Assembly (NCBI GenBank): GCA_020050175.1
Contig: JAGVKY010000152.1
Coordinates: 1 to 12,956 of the forward strand
Source of the DNA: Parachlamydiales bacterium
GTDB taxonomy: Bacteria > Chlamydiota > Chlamydiia > Chlamydiales > JAJFMK01
Length of the DNA: 12,956 nt
Reading direction: 5' to 3'
Made by a program: the position numbers and the translations under genes. The notes below the pieces were generated by a model that worked only from the letters and a program-made list of their open reading frames with translations, was not told where the DNA came from and made no database searches. Numbering within the stretch: position 1 is the first letter of the stretch; every line of letters starts with the position of its first letter. This document shows positions 1-7,803 of the stretch, one piece after another.

Positions 1-407
1 CTCCACTCCTTTTGCAAAGCCCGGGCTTTCACTTTGGAATAGGGAGCTAGATCAGAAATGATCAGGCTATTTAACACGCATAAAAAAAGGGCGGCTAAAA
101 GAAGGGGAGTGATGAGCTTACCCATAGAAAGGGTAGAAGCTCTTAGCGACGTAGCCATCCCTGTCCGGGAAAGCTCTCGGAATAGGAGAAAGGAGGCAAG
201 GGCGGTCCCAATGGCAATGACCACAGGCAAAATGAAGGGAATCTGGCACAAGATAAACGAAAGGAGGGGCCATCCGATCCCGCCAAAGGCAGCAAATTGG
301 GCTATCTCGTAAAACCGTGTAGTTAACAACAGACCCAAAAGCGCCCCCCCTGACAAAAGCAAAAGGCCGAAGAATCGAGATAAAATCACACGAAAAAGGA
401 GAGGCAT
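1..407 (-). CDS. LptF/LptG-family permease (YjgP/YjgQ), 5' part only
   Basis: This is my own translation of the minus strand: an open frame of 135 complete codons from ATG at 407 that runs off the left edge, so the stop is not visible. The family forms the inner-membrane part of the LptBFG transporter, which extracts lipopolysaccharide and feeds it to the Lpt bridge. The visible N-terminus fits: a first hydrophobic segment at about 12-30, then a long segment with the family-like stretch QIPFILPVVIAIGTALASFL (55-74), a charged FRELSRTGMATSLRAS loop (76-91, compare the GRL...E.TALRAAG loop of LptF/G), and another membrane segment at about 97-117 followed by the start of a periplasmic domain. 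About a third of a usual 350-400 aa protein is present. An AGAGG lies 12-13 nt upstream (421-425). The other nearby ATG (412) hits a stop after eight codons. LptF and LptG cannot be separated from this fragment. Confidence 0.8.
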   Translation of the reverse strand, partial: MPLLFRVILSRFFGLLLLSGGALLGLLLTTRFYEIAQFAAFGGIGWPLLSFILCQIPFILPVVIAIGTALASFLLFRELSRTGMATSLRASTLSMGKLITPLLLAALFLCVLNSLIISDLAPYSKVKARALQKEW

Positions 408-473
408 CGCATTGATTATACCTCTAAAATTTAAAACAGGATAGCAGCCAGAAGTAACAAGATTTGAAAAAAT

Positions 474-510
474 AAATAACAGTATCGTCCTACTGACGAT
501 ACTGTTATTT
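474..510 (-). terminator. Perfect 16-bp hairpin terminator, possibly bidirectional
   Basis: The arms 474-489 and 495-510 are perfect reverse complements around a 5-nt loop (490-494). Read on the minus strand the stem is followed by TTATTTTTTC (from 473 down), a good intrinsic terminator for the kinase-like gene, which ends 115 nt upstream at 625. On the plus strand the stem also runs into T-rich sequence (TTATTTTAATT), so it could act both ways. It separates the kinase-like gene from the LptF/G-type gene, which therefore probably has its own promoter within 408-473. I see nothing else in the 408-624 gap. Confidence 0.85.
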
Positions 511-624
511 TAATTCCAAATAAAATTGAAAAAGTGAATCAATCGTCTGTTTCATTTGAAACGATACGCGACATACCGAAAACCTAGGAATATGCCACTG
601 AAAGCCTTCCCTGTCTTTTTATTC

Positions 625-2361
625 TTAGGCAACACGGTCGTAGGCATCCCAAGTGTCTAAAAATGCCGCTCGTTTATCAATCTTTTGACCAATAGTCTGG
701 GCAAAATATTGTTTTAAGGCGGAGCTTCTGTCAGGAGGTAAACCCAATTTGTTGACACTTTTTTCGATGGCTGCGGCGTTCGGAGGAGCAATAATAAAGT
801 TTTTGGCACTTCGAACAATTCCCTCACCCATAAGAGGGGTATAGAGGGTCATGGCAGATTGGAAAATTAAAATTTTTTGAATGACATCTATCTGATCGTT
901 TCTTGCTTTTACTAATTCAGCAGCTTTGTCTTCGACCATTTTCTTAACGGTTGTGTCAGAATCCATAAGATCAGGAATGAGATGGTGTTGCCCTTTTTTA
1001 CGTGCTTCAGCGATGAGCTGGTTTTTATCTTCTTCGATTAATTTTGCAGATGCGATCGCTGCTTCCAACTCCCTTTGTTTATTGTGAACAGCTTCTTCTT
1101 TCACTGTAAATTCAATAAAGTCAGAGAATAGATTAAAGTTAGGAGTCAAACTTAGATCCTGCAAATCAATTGGGTTTTTTTGGACAAAATCGAGGACTTG
1201 TTCAGCATTAAGAGGTGTTCCATCAGGATTTTTATCAGGAACCGGCAACCCCCGAGTCACCCCGCTCCAATCTCCTAGATTCCCGTTTCCAGCTTCATCC
1301 ACAAAGACGTTTGGAGGTTTTAAATCAGTGTTTAGAGCATTTGCAAAAATTGTAGCAGCAAGACCATGTTGAGTGGTTTTAAAAGTTGTTAATATTTGGT
1401 CGATAGAAGGTTTTGTATTTTCAATCCAACCATTAAAAGACCCTCCTACATAGTGTTTGCCGTAGGCATCTTCACTAGTGAACTCTTTTAAAGGTTTTTG
1501 GATGCCTACTGGCCATCCCTTTGCATCTAATGCAACACCTTTTGGTAAAGCTCCATTATGTGTTCTTGCATATTCTTTAATGGTCTCTCCGATTTCATAA
1601 AGGGTTCTGTTACCCACATCATTTGGGGCAGGGGCTGGAGTTGGTTTAAGAGCAAAACGGTGCACCGCGCTTTTTTCTCCTTTAGAAACAACTGTATCTC
1701 CAAAGACTTTGAAAGAAATTTTTATGCATTTCTCGGCTGCGTTGTTTCCTCCTTTTCCGATTCGGCCTAAATCTTTTGAGTAGATGTTAATTTTTGGGGC
1801 CCCATGTTTTGTTGTGCTTAATAGAATTGTAAGCCCATTGTACAAGCGTATTTTATTTTCATTACCTAATAATACTGCCCCTGCAAACTTTAATAAATTA
1901 GGGTCAGTTGCAAATTTTAAAGTTGCAGGATCGATATCCGTTCCAGCGAGAATATAAATAGCAAATGTTTTTTCACTTCCTCCAGGATTGCTCTTTTGCC
2001 AATTGGCAAAAGCCTCAGCCCACTTAGCCTTTTCCTCAGGAGTCGAATTTTCAATGATCAAAGCTGCTTTTCCAGTTGGTCTGGAAGGGGCGGATGCTGC
2101 GGGAGCTGTAGAAATTGCAGGTTTTGCTCTGATGACAGTTGCAGGAGCAATAGTACCTGTATCGGTCCCTGCTTCGGCAGTGCCGGCTAAGTCCCTTAAA
2201 ACAGTTGAAGTATCAAAAAGGTCCTGAACAGTCCTTTCGGTTCCTTCAGTTGAAGAGAGTGGGGTTAGCTTAATTGGCTTTGCAGGAATCTGAGTTGAAT
2301 CAAAGTCGCCAAAGCTTGGATTTGGCGCAGCGCCCGGCAGAGGAGAACCTGGAATAGGCAT
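625..2361 (-). CDS. Divergent eukaryotic-like Ser/Thr protein kinase, possible secreted effector
   Basis: The 578-aa protein carries kinase landmarks in the right order. A possible glycine loop is LGRIGKGGNNAAEK (198-211). FALK (236-239) is a candidate for the VAIK lysine. A catalytic loop reads NTDLKPPN (344-351), matching HRDLKPxN with Asp346 and Asn351 kept but His-Arg changed to Asn-Thr. GDWSG follows (363-367), with metal-binding Asp364 kept in DWS instead of DFG. Residues 1-100 are rich in Pro, Ala, Ser and Thr and look unstructured, with no Sec signal, as in many type III substrates (inference). About 420-500 is charged and helical, perhaps coiled coil, and the C-terminus is also helical. 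The start is supported by TGAGG (2370-2374 region) 8 nt upstream of the ATG. It is a monocistronic gene between a divergent neighbour and a strong terminator. It may be an active kinase or a pseudokinase; no substrate can be named. Confidence 0.7.
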   Translation of the reverse strand: MPIPGSPLPGAAPNPSFGDFDSTQIPAKPIKLTPLSSTEGTERTVQDLFDTSTVLRDLAGTAEAGTDTGTIAPATVIRAKPAISTAPAASAPSRPTGKAALIIENSTPEEKAKWAEAFANWQKSNPGGSEKTFAIYILAGTDIDPATLKFATDPNLLKFAGAVLLGNENKIRLYNGLTILLSTTKHGAPKINIYSKDLGRIGKGGNNAAEKCIKISFKVFGDTVVSKGEKSAVHRFALKPTPAPAPNDVGNRTLYEIGETIKEYARTHNGALPKGVALDAKGWPVGIQKPLKEFTSEDAYGKHYVGGSFNGWIENTKPSIDQILTTFKTTQHGLAATIFANALNTDLKPPNVFVDEAGNGNLGDWSGVTRGLPVPDKNPDGTPLNAEQVLDFVQKNPIDLQDLSLTPNFNLFSDFIEFTVKEEAVHNKQRELEAAIASAKLIEEDKNQLIAEARKKGQHHLIPDLMDSDTTVKKMVEDKAAELVKARNDQIDVIQKILIFQSAMTLYTPLMGEGIVRSAKNFIIAPPNAAAIEKSVNKLGLPPDRSSALKQYFAQTIGQKIDKRAAFLDTWDAYDRVA

Positions 2362-2404
2362 TTTTGTGACCTCATAACTATTTAATTCTAGTTATCAGTC
2401 ATAA

Positions 2405-2433
2405 TTGTTAATTTTATTAATCGATCAGATATT
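2405..2433 (+). promoter_or_regulatory. Candidate sigma-66/70 promoter in AT-rich divergent intergenic region
   Basis: TTGTTA (2405-2410), a 17-bp spacer and GATATT (2428-2433) give 4/6 matches to each consensus box and point at the 713-aa protein gene about 75 bp downstream. The whole 2362-2508 spacer between the two divergent genes is very AT-rich, so chance matches are likely. It presumably also holds the promoter of the kinase-like gene on the other strand. Confidence 0.25.
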
Positions 2434-2508
2434 AATTTTAATGTAGAAAAATTAATCAAATAGTTTGGGAAAATGTGATTAGAGGCACTTAGTAGAGTGA
2501 GGTTAAAG

Positions 2509-4650
2509 ATGGAAAACGAGCAAGGGATCACCATTCTAGAGGCGGTTGAGACACTTGCTTCGATCGCCGATTTGTCCGATGAAGAAAGTAAAAGGCTTCG
2601 GAAAACCTTACGACTTGAAGGTAAACGGCTTGGAGAGAGAAAAGTTGATTGGCTTCAAGTAGGTACCAATGAAACCCATCTAGGAATGTTAAGGAAGAGT
2701 TTAGATACGGTTCATAGCTACTTTAAAACCTTATGGAGAGAGCAAGACCCTGAAAAACTTCCACGAGATGTACGGGAAGGTATCCGCACCATTTGGGTGC
2801 TTGTGGGGCACGCCGTAGACTCTCTTTCAACCTATGGGGATCTTTTCCGTGAATATGGAGGGTCCCCCAAAAATCTCCCTGAATATCAGGAACTTCAATC
2901 CTTCTATCAACGTAAAATTAATCCTAAAATAGAGGAGGGGAAACTGGGACGATTCGTTCTTGGAATAGGGCACCTACCCTTTCCCATGCTCGAAGATCCC
3001 GATCTCCTCCTCAAAAGGCGAATTAGCCTCTCTCCTCAACACTTGATTGTCGATTTAGAATCGCTTAAGAGTGATCAGGATTACGAGCTTTTACTCATCA
3101 GAAAAAGTGATGGATCCCGTTTTTACAACCCCCGTTTAATTCGAAATTTAAAACTGATTAGCGAAGTCGGGTTTCAAGAAAAAACAGGAGAAATTTTACC
3201 TCTTTTTACCCCCTGGCGTTGGATTGATCGGCAATGTGAAAAAGGAGCCGATGTTCTGCTAGAACATAGCAATCGGATAATTGAACCTTTTCTTAAAGAA
3301 AGGGGTAAATTTAAAGAAAGAGATTTAAGTCGAAATTTAACCTATGGAGTTATTGCTCTTCTACTTAGTGTTCAGCCTAGGTATTTATCAGACAATGCTC
3401 CCTTAAAAACGACTGCAGCCTTTTTCCAAGACCTTCTCGAATTTCTGGGCACTTCTGTGGATAGTTTTGATTACCGGCGTCTTTTAACCTCTGTGAATGA
3501 GCATAACCGTTTAGGACGTCTTCTTTATCAACTTCCGCAAGTGTTAAGTCACGCTCTTTTCACTGAGATCCCTACTTTTCCTTATGACGGCATTGTCAGA
3601 ATGCTCCAAGGGGGTGAGGAGGGGAGAAGCGGTTTTTTGGCAGAAGGATTTCAACTGGGGTATCAATGGATTGAACAAGAACTGAAAGGTTATGGTAATT
3701 CCCCCCTCAAAAGAGATTTAGAATCGCTTGAAGAGGGAATCCATCTATTTGACCCCATAAAAACAGGTATCTTGCCAGCTAAGATCGGGGAGATGCGCTT
3801 TGGGGATCATACCGCTTCTTTACACCGTTTGGCAGCCCCAGTTAAACAAGAGGTGATTGATCAAGTGACGATTGACCCACTTTTCTTAGCGGCCTTAAGG
3901 GAAATGAAGGCGCGTGGAGAGAAAGTTTTAATTTTTAACCTCCAAGAGAGGTCCCACTGGAAAGAACGGGCAAGAGCCGAAGCACTTGAAAAGCTCTCAG
4001 AAAAAGAGGAATGGAGCGATACGCTTCAAGTCGTTACCCTCGATTTAGGATCGGAATTTTATAACCAAGAGCTCCATTTTGAAAGAGGAGAGAGTGCAGA
4101 GAACTTTATCGAAAATTGCCGTCAATTCTTGTTGGATGAAAATGGCAGTAATTATTTTTCCTCTCAGGTGGAAGAAATTCTCTTCCCTGGGTTTATGGAA
4201 AAAACCTTTTTAGGCATCCATCAGCTTTACTTCGCTTCTCGAAATGCTTTTACTCCCGATATGAAGCGCCATTTTATCGATCTCATTAATCAATTCATTC
4301 AGCTAAAAGTTGTTGATGCTTTGCACCCAGACCGGGTGATCTTCCTTGATAAAGATGGGACAGATACCTCCTCGATTGCTTCAACTCTTTTCATGATGAG
4401 CCCTAAACTTTTTAGGCCAGAGGGTTGGGTAGAAAAGGATCTTCAAACTTACGAAGCCCTTCTCTATTCCTCAACCCTCCTTTACAGGGAGCGTAACCTT
4501 CTTAAAGGCAAATTTGATCGCTTTCTGAGCTACGTCAACTGGCTGGAACAGGCTAAAAATAGTGGTGTTTTCAGAGAAGAGTTCCAGTTGGCCTTTGGTC
4601 CGCTCTTACCAAACGGCGCCTTAGCAGCCACCTTTATCCCCGCCGCCTAA
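2509..4650 (+). CDS. Large uncharacterised cytosolic protein (713 aa)
   Basis: I do not recognise this protein with confidence. No signal peptide or membrane segment is visible. It is a mixed, mostly helical protein with many charged residues. Near the C-terminus, VLIFNLQERSHWKERARAEA (about 473-492) and, further on, RVIFLDKDGTDTSSIAS (about 609-625) stand out. The second recalls the P-loop region of Cys-based phosphatases (CKDGxDR) with the Cys and Arg replaced, but this is speculative. I prefer ATG 2509 because GTGAGG (2497-2502) sits 6 nt upstream as a ribosome binding site; starting at the in-frame GTG 2497 would use that same sequence as codons. It probably forms a single-gene unit, divergent from the kinase-like gene. 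Its last 17 bp overlap the end of the convergent cysteine desulfurase gene, so there is no room for a terminator between them. Confidence 0.75.
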   Translation: MENEQGITILEAVETLASIADLSDEESKRLRKTLRLEGKRLGERKVDWLQVGTNETHLGMLRKSLDTVHSYFKTLWREQDPEKLPRDVREGIRTIWVLVGHAVDSLSTYGDLFREYGGSPKNLPEYQELQSFYQRKINPKIEEGKLGRFVLGIGHLPFPMLEDPDLLLKRRISLSPQHLIVDLESLKSDQDYELLLIRKSDGSRFYNPRLIRNLKLISEVGFQEKTGEILPLFTPWRWIDRQCEKGADVLLEHSNRIIEPFLKERGKFKERDLSRNLTYGVIALLLSVQPRYLSDNAPLKTTAAFFQDLLEFLGTSVDSFDYRRLLTSVNEHNRLGRLLYQLPQVLSHALFTEIPTFPYDGIVRMLQGGEEGRSGFLAEGFQLGYQWIEQELKGYGNSPLKRDLESLEEGIHLFDPIKTGILPAKIGEMRFGDHTASLHRLAAPVKQEVIDQVTIDPLFLAALREMKARGEKVLIFNLQERSHWKERARAEALEKLSEKEEWSDTLQVVTLDLGSEFYNQELHFERGESAENFIENCRQFLLDENGSNYFSSQVEEILFPGFMEKTFLGIHQLYFASRNAFTPDMKRHFIDLINQFIQLKVVDALHPDRVIFLDKDGTDTSSIASTLFMMSPKLFRPEGWVEKDLQTYEALLYSSTLLYRERNLLKGKFDRFLSYVNWLEQAKNSGVFREEFQLAFGPLLPNGALAATFIPAA

Positions 4651-5746
4651 GCAGGGGGACTTCCACTTTGAGGAGATCGATCACACGGTCGATCTCTTCT
4701 TTTGTGTTCAATCTTGAAAAAGAAAAACGGATCGCGGAACGCACTCTTTGCAGTGGGTAACCCATCGCTAAAAGAATCCGGGATGGTTCCAATGAGCCTG
4801 ATGAACAGGCTGAACCATGGCTTGCTTGTATACCCTTCAAATCGAGATTAAAAAGCAGTGATTCCCCATCTACCCCTTCAAAGGATAGATTGGAGACATT
4901 AGGGGCTCTTTCTCCCTCTCCATTGATCAAAACCTGAGGGATTTCGTCTAAAAGTCTTCTTTCGAAATGATTTCTTAGCTCAGCAAGAGCTTCAAATGGA
5001 GGCTCTTCTTGTAATAGCTCAACCGCCCTTTTAAGGCCTAAAATGCCTAAAAGATTCTCAGTTCCACCCCTTTTTTGTCCCTCTTGTCCACCCCCAATGA
5101 TGAGGGGGGTAAAGGGGGAATCACTTCGTAAGTAGAAAAAGCCTATCCCTTTAGGTGCATGGATTTTATGGCCCGAAAAAGCCATCCCTGTCACGCCTCT
5201 AGGAAGGGGCGAGATAGCCTCTTTTCCTAACAGGGAGACACCGTCTATAAGAAAGGGGACATGGTGACTCTCGGCAAGGTTTGCAATCTCTCTCCATGGA
5301 GTTTTAACGCCTGTTTCATTATTTACACCCATGAGAGCTATCAGAGAAACATTGTCCCTGAGTCCATTTTCGACAGCTTCAACCGTCACTGCACCTCGGG
5401 TGCCAGGAGAAAGCAAAGTTTTTTTCCATCCCACAATGGAATCGACAGTCTTAATCACAGCTGAATGTTCAAGTTCGGAAGAAAGAAGATGCCCCGTTTT
5501 ATCTCTTGTTAGTCCAAACAGAAGGGCATTGAGAGCTTCCGTTCCCCCAGATGTAAAAAAGATTTCTTGCGGTCTGACCCCTAAATAGGACGCTATTGTC
5601 CTTCTTGCTTGGATAAGAAGAACTTTTGCTTCCTGGCCTACGCTGTGGATGCTTGAGGGATTCCCAAAAAGGGAGAGTGCCTGTTGCAGGGCCTCGATAA
5701 CTTTGGGATGTAAGGGGGTTGTAGCGTTATTGTCGACGTAGATCAT
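4634..5746 (-). CDS. nifS: NifS/IscS-type cysteine desulfurase (PLP enzyme)
   Basis: Cysteine desulfurases take sulfur from cysteine as an enzyme persulfide and pass it on for Fe-S clusters and thio-modifications, in the cytosol. The 370-aa length is normal. Seen are the N-terminal YVDNNATTP (3-11), TSGGTEA (65-71), the PLP-stacking His94 in ELEHS, NNETG (142-146), Asp168 facing the pyridine nitrogen, Schiff-base Lys194 in SGHK, the GGGQEGQKRGGTEN block (218-231), and nucleophile Cys314 in GSACSSGSLEPS. The usual DAVQ motif reads DGVS here, so the Gln that contacts PLP O3' is Ser171. The short Cys loop (about one turn) suggests a class I, IscS-like enzyme. Its ATG overlaps the PP2C stop as ATGA, with no separate Shine-Dalgarno, implying translational coupling. 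No iscU-like scaffold gene is adjacent. Confidence 0.95.
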   Translation of the reverse strand: MIYVDNNATTPLHPKVIEALQQALSLFGNPSSIHSVGQEAKVLLIQARRTIASYLGVRPQEIFFTSGGTEALNALLFGLTRDKTGHLLSSELEHSAVIKTVDSIVGWKKTLLSPGTRGAVTVEAVENGLRDNVSLIALMGVNNETGVKTPWREIANLAESHHVPFLIDGVSLLGKEAISPLPRGVTGMAFSGHKIHAPKGIGFFYLRSDSPFTPLIIGGGQEGQKRGGTENLLGILGLKRAVELLQEEPPFEALAELRNHFERRLLDEIPQVLINGEGERAPNVSNLSFEGVDGESLLFNLDLKGIQASHGSACSSGSLEPSRILLAMGYPLQRVRSAIRFSFSRLNTKEEIDRVIDLLKVEVPLLRRRG

Positions 5747-6507
5747 TTTTCGACATCGGCTAAAATAATTGTGACGTTATCATGCCCTCCGCGAGTCAGG
5801 GCCGTATCGATCAATAAATGGGCGGCATCGTTCCGATCGGGATTGCGTCGGAGAGTGTCTTGAATTTCCTGAAAAGAGAGATGTTCGGTAAGTCCATCTG
5901 AACAGATTAAAAAACGCTCCCCGCCTTTGAGGTAGAGGTACTGCACTGAGGGTTCAACCGTTGGTTCGGTCCCCACTGCCCGTGTTAGAACACCTCGGTA
6001 TGGAGAATGTTCTGCCTCTCTTTCGGAAATCTGACCCATATCTAAGAGCTCCCTTAAGAGGGAATGATCTTGGGTCAATTGCTGAAGTTTTCCATCGGAG
6101 AAAAGGTAAATTCGGCTATCGCCTACATGGGCATAAACGACATAGTCGCCAAAGGAAAGGAGAGCGCAAAAAGTCGTACCCATCCCCTTTAGAAGATGAT
6201 CTTGCTGCCCCATGCGGTAAATGATCCGATTGATCTCTTGAATCGCAAGCCGGACAATTCGGCAGGCAGATTCTGGAGAAGGGGAAGCAGTTGGATGTTC
6301 TAAAGCATCTTTAACAATAGCGCAAAAACCGTGGACAGATGCTCGAGAAGCGACATCGCCCCCTTTATGTCCACCCATTCCATCAGCAAGAACGAAAAGC
6401 TGCTCTTCTTCGCAAGAGGCGGAAGCATCTTCATTTCGCTTTCGGACACGTCCAATGTCAGTGAGTGCTGTTGCCTTCAGCTGGTAGCCCTTCTTATAAG
6501 CCTTCAT
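5743..6507 (-). CDS. PP2C-family (PPM) serine/threonine protein phosphatase
   Basis: The enzyme dephosphorylates Ser/Thr residues using two metal ions, and in bacteria usually counteracts Hanks-type kinases. The 254-aa, single-domain protein has the full bacterial Stp/PrpC motif set: TDIGRVRKRNEDA (16-28) with Asp27, LADGMGGHKGG (40-50) with metal ligands Asp42/Gly43, GMGTT (108-112), HVGDSRIY (127-134), QDHS (146-149), SDG (203-205) with Asp204, and GGHDNVT (240-246) with Asp243. It begins 25 nt after the serpin stop and its TGA overlaps the desulfurase ATG. No clear Shine-Dalgarno precedes the start, and an in-frame stop just upstream leaves ATG 6507 as the only sensible choice. A PP2C-NifS gene pair is, from memory, also found in Chlamydia (CT259-CT258). 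A kinase-like protein is encoded 3.4 kb away, but nothing links the two directly. Confidence 0.95.
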   Translation of the reverse strand: MKAYKKGYQLKATALTDIGRVRKRNEDASASCEEEQLFVLADGMGGHKGGDVASRASVHGFCAIVKDALEHPTASPSPESACRIVRLAIQEINRIIYRMGQQDHLLKGMGTTFCALLSFGDYVVYAHVGDSRIYLFSDGKLQQLTQDHSLLRELLDMGQISEREAEHSPYRGVLTRAVGTEPTVEPSVQYLYLKGGERFLICSDGLTEHLSFQEIQDTLRRNPDRNDAAHLLIDTALTRGGHDNVTIILADVEK

Positions 6508-6532
6508 GAAAAAAATAAAATATCATTCAATT

Positions 6533-7744
6533 TTACTCTAAAGAGCCGTTCTTATCCAGAAATTGACGCCCTTTCCAGGGAGTAGGCGTTATGACTTTCC
6601 CCTGAAAAAGGGGAATGCCGGTGCCTTTTTCCCAAATTAAAAAAGAAAAAGGGCGATCTGCGTGAAAATCTACAATTTCGGTTGGTTCCCTTGCAGACTT
6701 TAAGAAGACGGCGGCAGACGCACCTGCTGCCTCTGTCCCTCTCTCATCCCAACCCATATAAGCTTCGTGAACAATAGTTGAAATGCTAATTTTTTCTTGC
6801 ACCATTCCACTAAAATCTGCTTCGGGAGAAAAAGGTAGAGTAAAGCCGAGGGTTTCCAAACTCTTTCGGAGATCTAAGCTCGATCGGACTTCCATTTTTG
6901 GGAGTTTTAAATCAATTTTTGTCGATTTAAGCAGAGAATCTGTAGTCGAAGGGTTAATTTCGACAAAATCTCCTTTAGGGAGAATCACCCAAAGGACAAC
7001 ATCCAACGGGGCACTTTTATAAGGAATCTCTATTAGCTGAAACGTCTCTGTTTGGAGGTAGCGATATGTGCCAACTTGATGGAGGAAAGTGATAGGAAAT
7101 GAGGGAGAACTTCCCGGGTTGAAATTTTCCTCGCGGGATTCATTGGCATTAAAGGGGTGCAAAAACGGGGCATTCAAATAGAGAGCGGAGGCTAAAACAA
7201 CCCGAGTCTCTTTATCGACGCTCCTTTTTTTCAAAAGCTCAAAAATCTTACCATGGGTTTTTTCGAAAACCCATTTGTTGATCTTTTTTCTTGCATTTTC
7301 AGGATTTTCCCTAAATTCACTCTGACCAAGCTCTGCCTGAAAGTCATCAATCGCTATTTGTTGAAAAAGGGGATTAAAAAACATGCCAGTCTGCAGCCAA
7401 ATCCCAACCGCGGAGGAGAGTTCAAACTCTCCCGTTTGCAGAAGATTAAGATTCATCTCCTTAAAAGCTTCATTTCTGCCATGCTCTCCAGGCAAAAGAT
7501 CAAGAAGCTTCCAAAAAGAGGTGGCCGTCTCCCCATGTGCACCATTCCCTGTCAAAACAAGCAGATTAGCCAGATTCCAGGGAGAAAAAATTAGGTTTTT
7601 TTGGGAAGATGTAGATAGAGTTTTTTCCATCTTTCTTCCAAAATTTTGAAGACTTCCCGAAAGCCCTTCTGGCTCTGAAAATCCGACAAAAAAGGAGAAA
7701 CCAAAAATGGCTAAAAATAGGGTTAAAAAGAGACGACGCTTCAT
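6533..7744 (-). CDS. Serpin-family protease inhibitor with Sec signal peptide
   Basis: Serpins trap serine or cysteine proteases as covalent complexes by inserting the cleaved reactive loop into a beta sheet. The 403 aa fit one serpin domain. Residues 1-23 (MKRR then a hydrophobic run) are a Sec signal with no lipobox, so export to periplasm or surface is likely. Typical landmarks are NLIFSPWNLANLL (50-62), the VLASALYLNAPF stretch (183-194), and FHADRPFSFLIWEKGTGIPL near the C-terminus (360-379), one residue off the PROSITE serpin signature. The hinge DERGTEAAGASAAV (333-346) has Gly at P15, Thr at P14, Glu at P13 and small residues at P12-P9, the pattern of inhibitory serpins. Counting from P15 puts P1 near Ser350 (LKSAR, 348-352), so an exact bond and target cannot be given. 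It is probably first gene of an operon with the phosphatase and desulfurase. No clear ribosome binding site is seen. Confidence 0.92.
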   Translation of the reverse strand: MKRRLFLTLFLAIFGFSFFVGFSEPEGLSGSLQNFGRKMEKTLSTSSQKNLIFSPWNLANLLVLTGNGAHGETATSFWKLLDLLPGEHGRNEAFKEMNLNLLQTGEFELSSAVGIWLQTGMFFNPLFQQIAIDDFQAELGQSEFRENPENARKKINKWVFEKTHGKIFELLKKRSVDKETRVVLASALYLNAPFLHPFNANESREENFNPGSSPSFPITFLHQVGTYRYLQTETFQLIEIPYKSAPLDVVLWVILPKGDFVEINPSTTDSLLKSTKIDLKLPKMEVRSSLDLRKSLETLGFTLPFSPEADFSGMVQEKISISTIVHEAYMGWDERGTEAAGASAAVFLKSAREPTEIVDFHADRPFSFLIWEKGTGIPLFQGKVITPTPWKGRQFLDKNGSLE

Positions 7745-7803
7745 GTCTGAATACTAACACAATTTTTACAATCTTTTAAAAAAATAGGATCATAATATTT
7801 GTT

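Noticed and set aside
58..312. Plus-strand 84-aa frame near the left edge
   Set aside because: It is antisense to the membrane-protein frame on the minus strand, which has clear LptF/G-like segments; the plus frame is basic with no recognisable feature.
2497..2499. GTG as start of the 713-aa protein
   Set aside because: The GTGAGG sequence is better explained as the ribosome binding site of ATG 2509.
7253..7649. Plus-strand frames within the serpin gene
   Set aside because: They are antisense shadows with no homology signs or ribosome binding sites.
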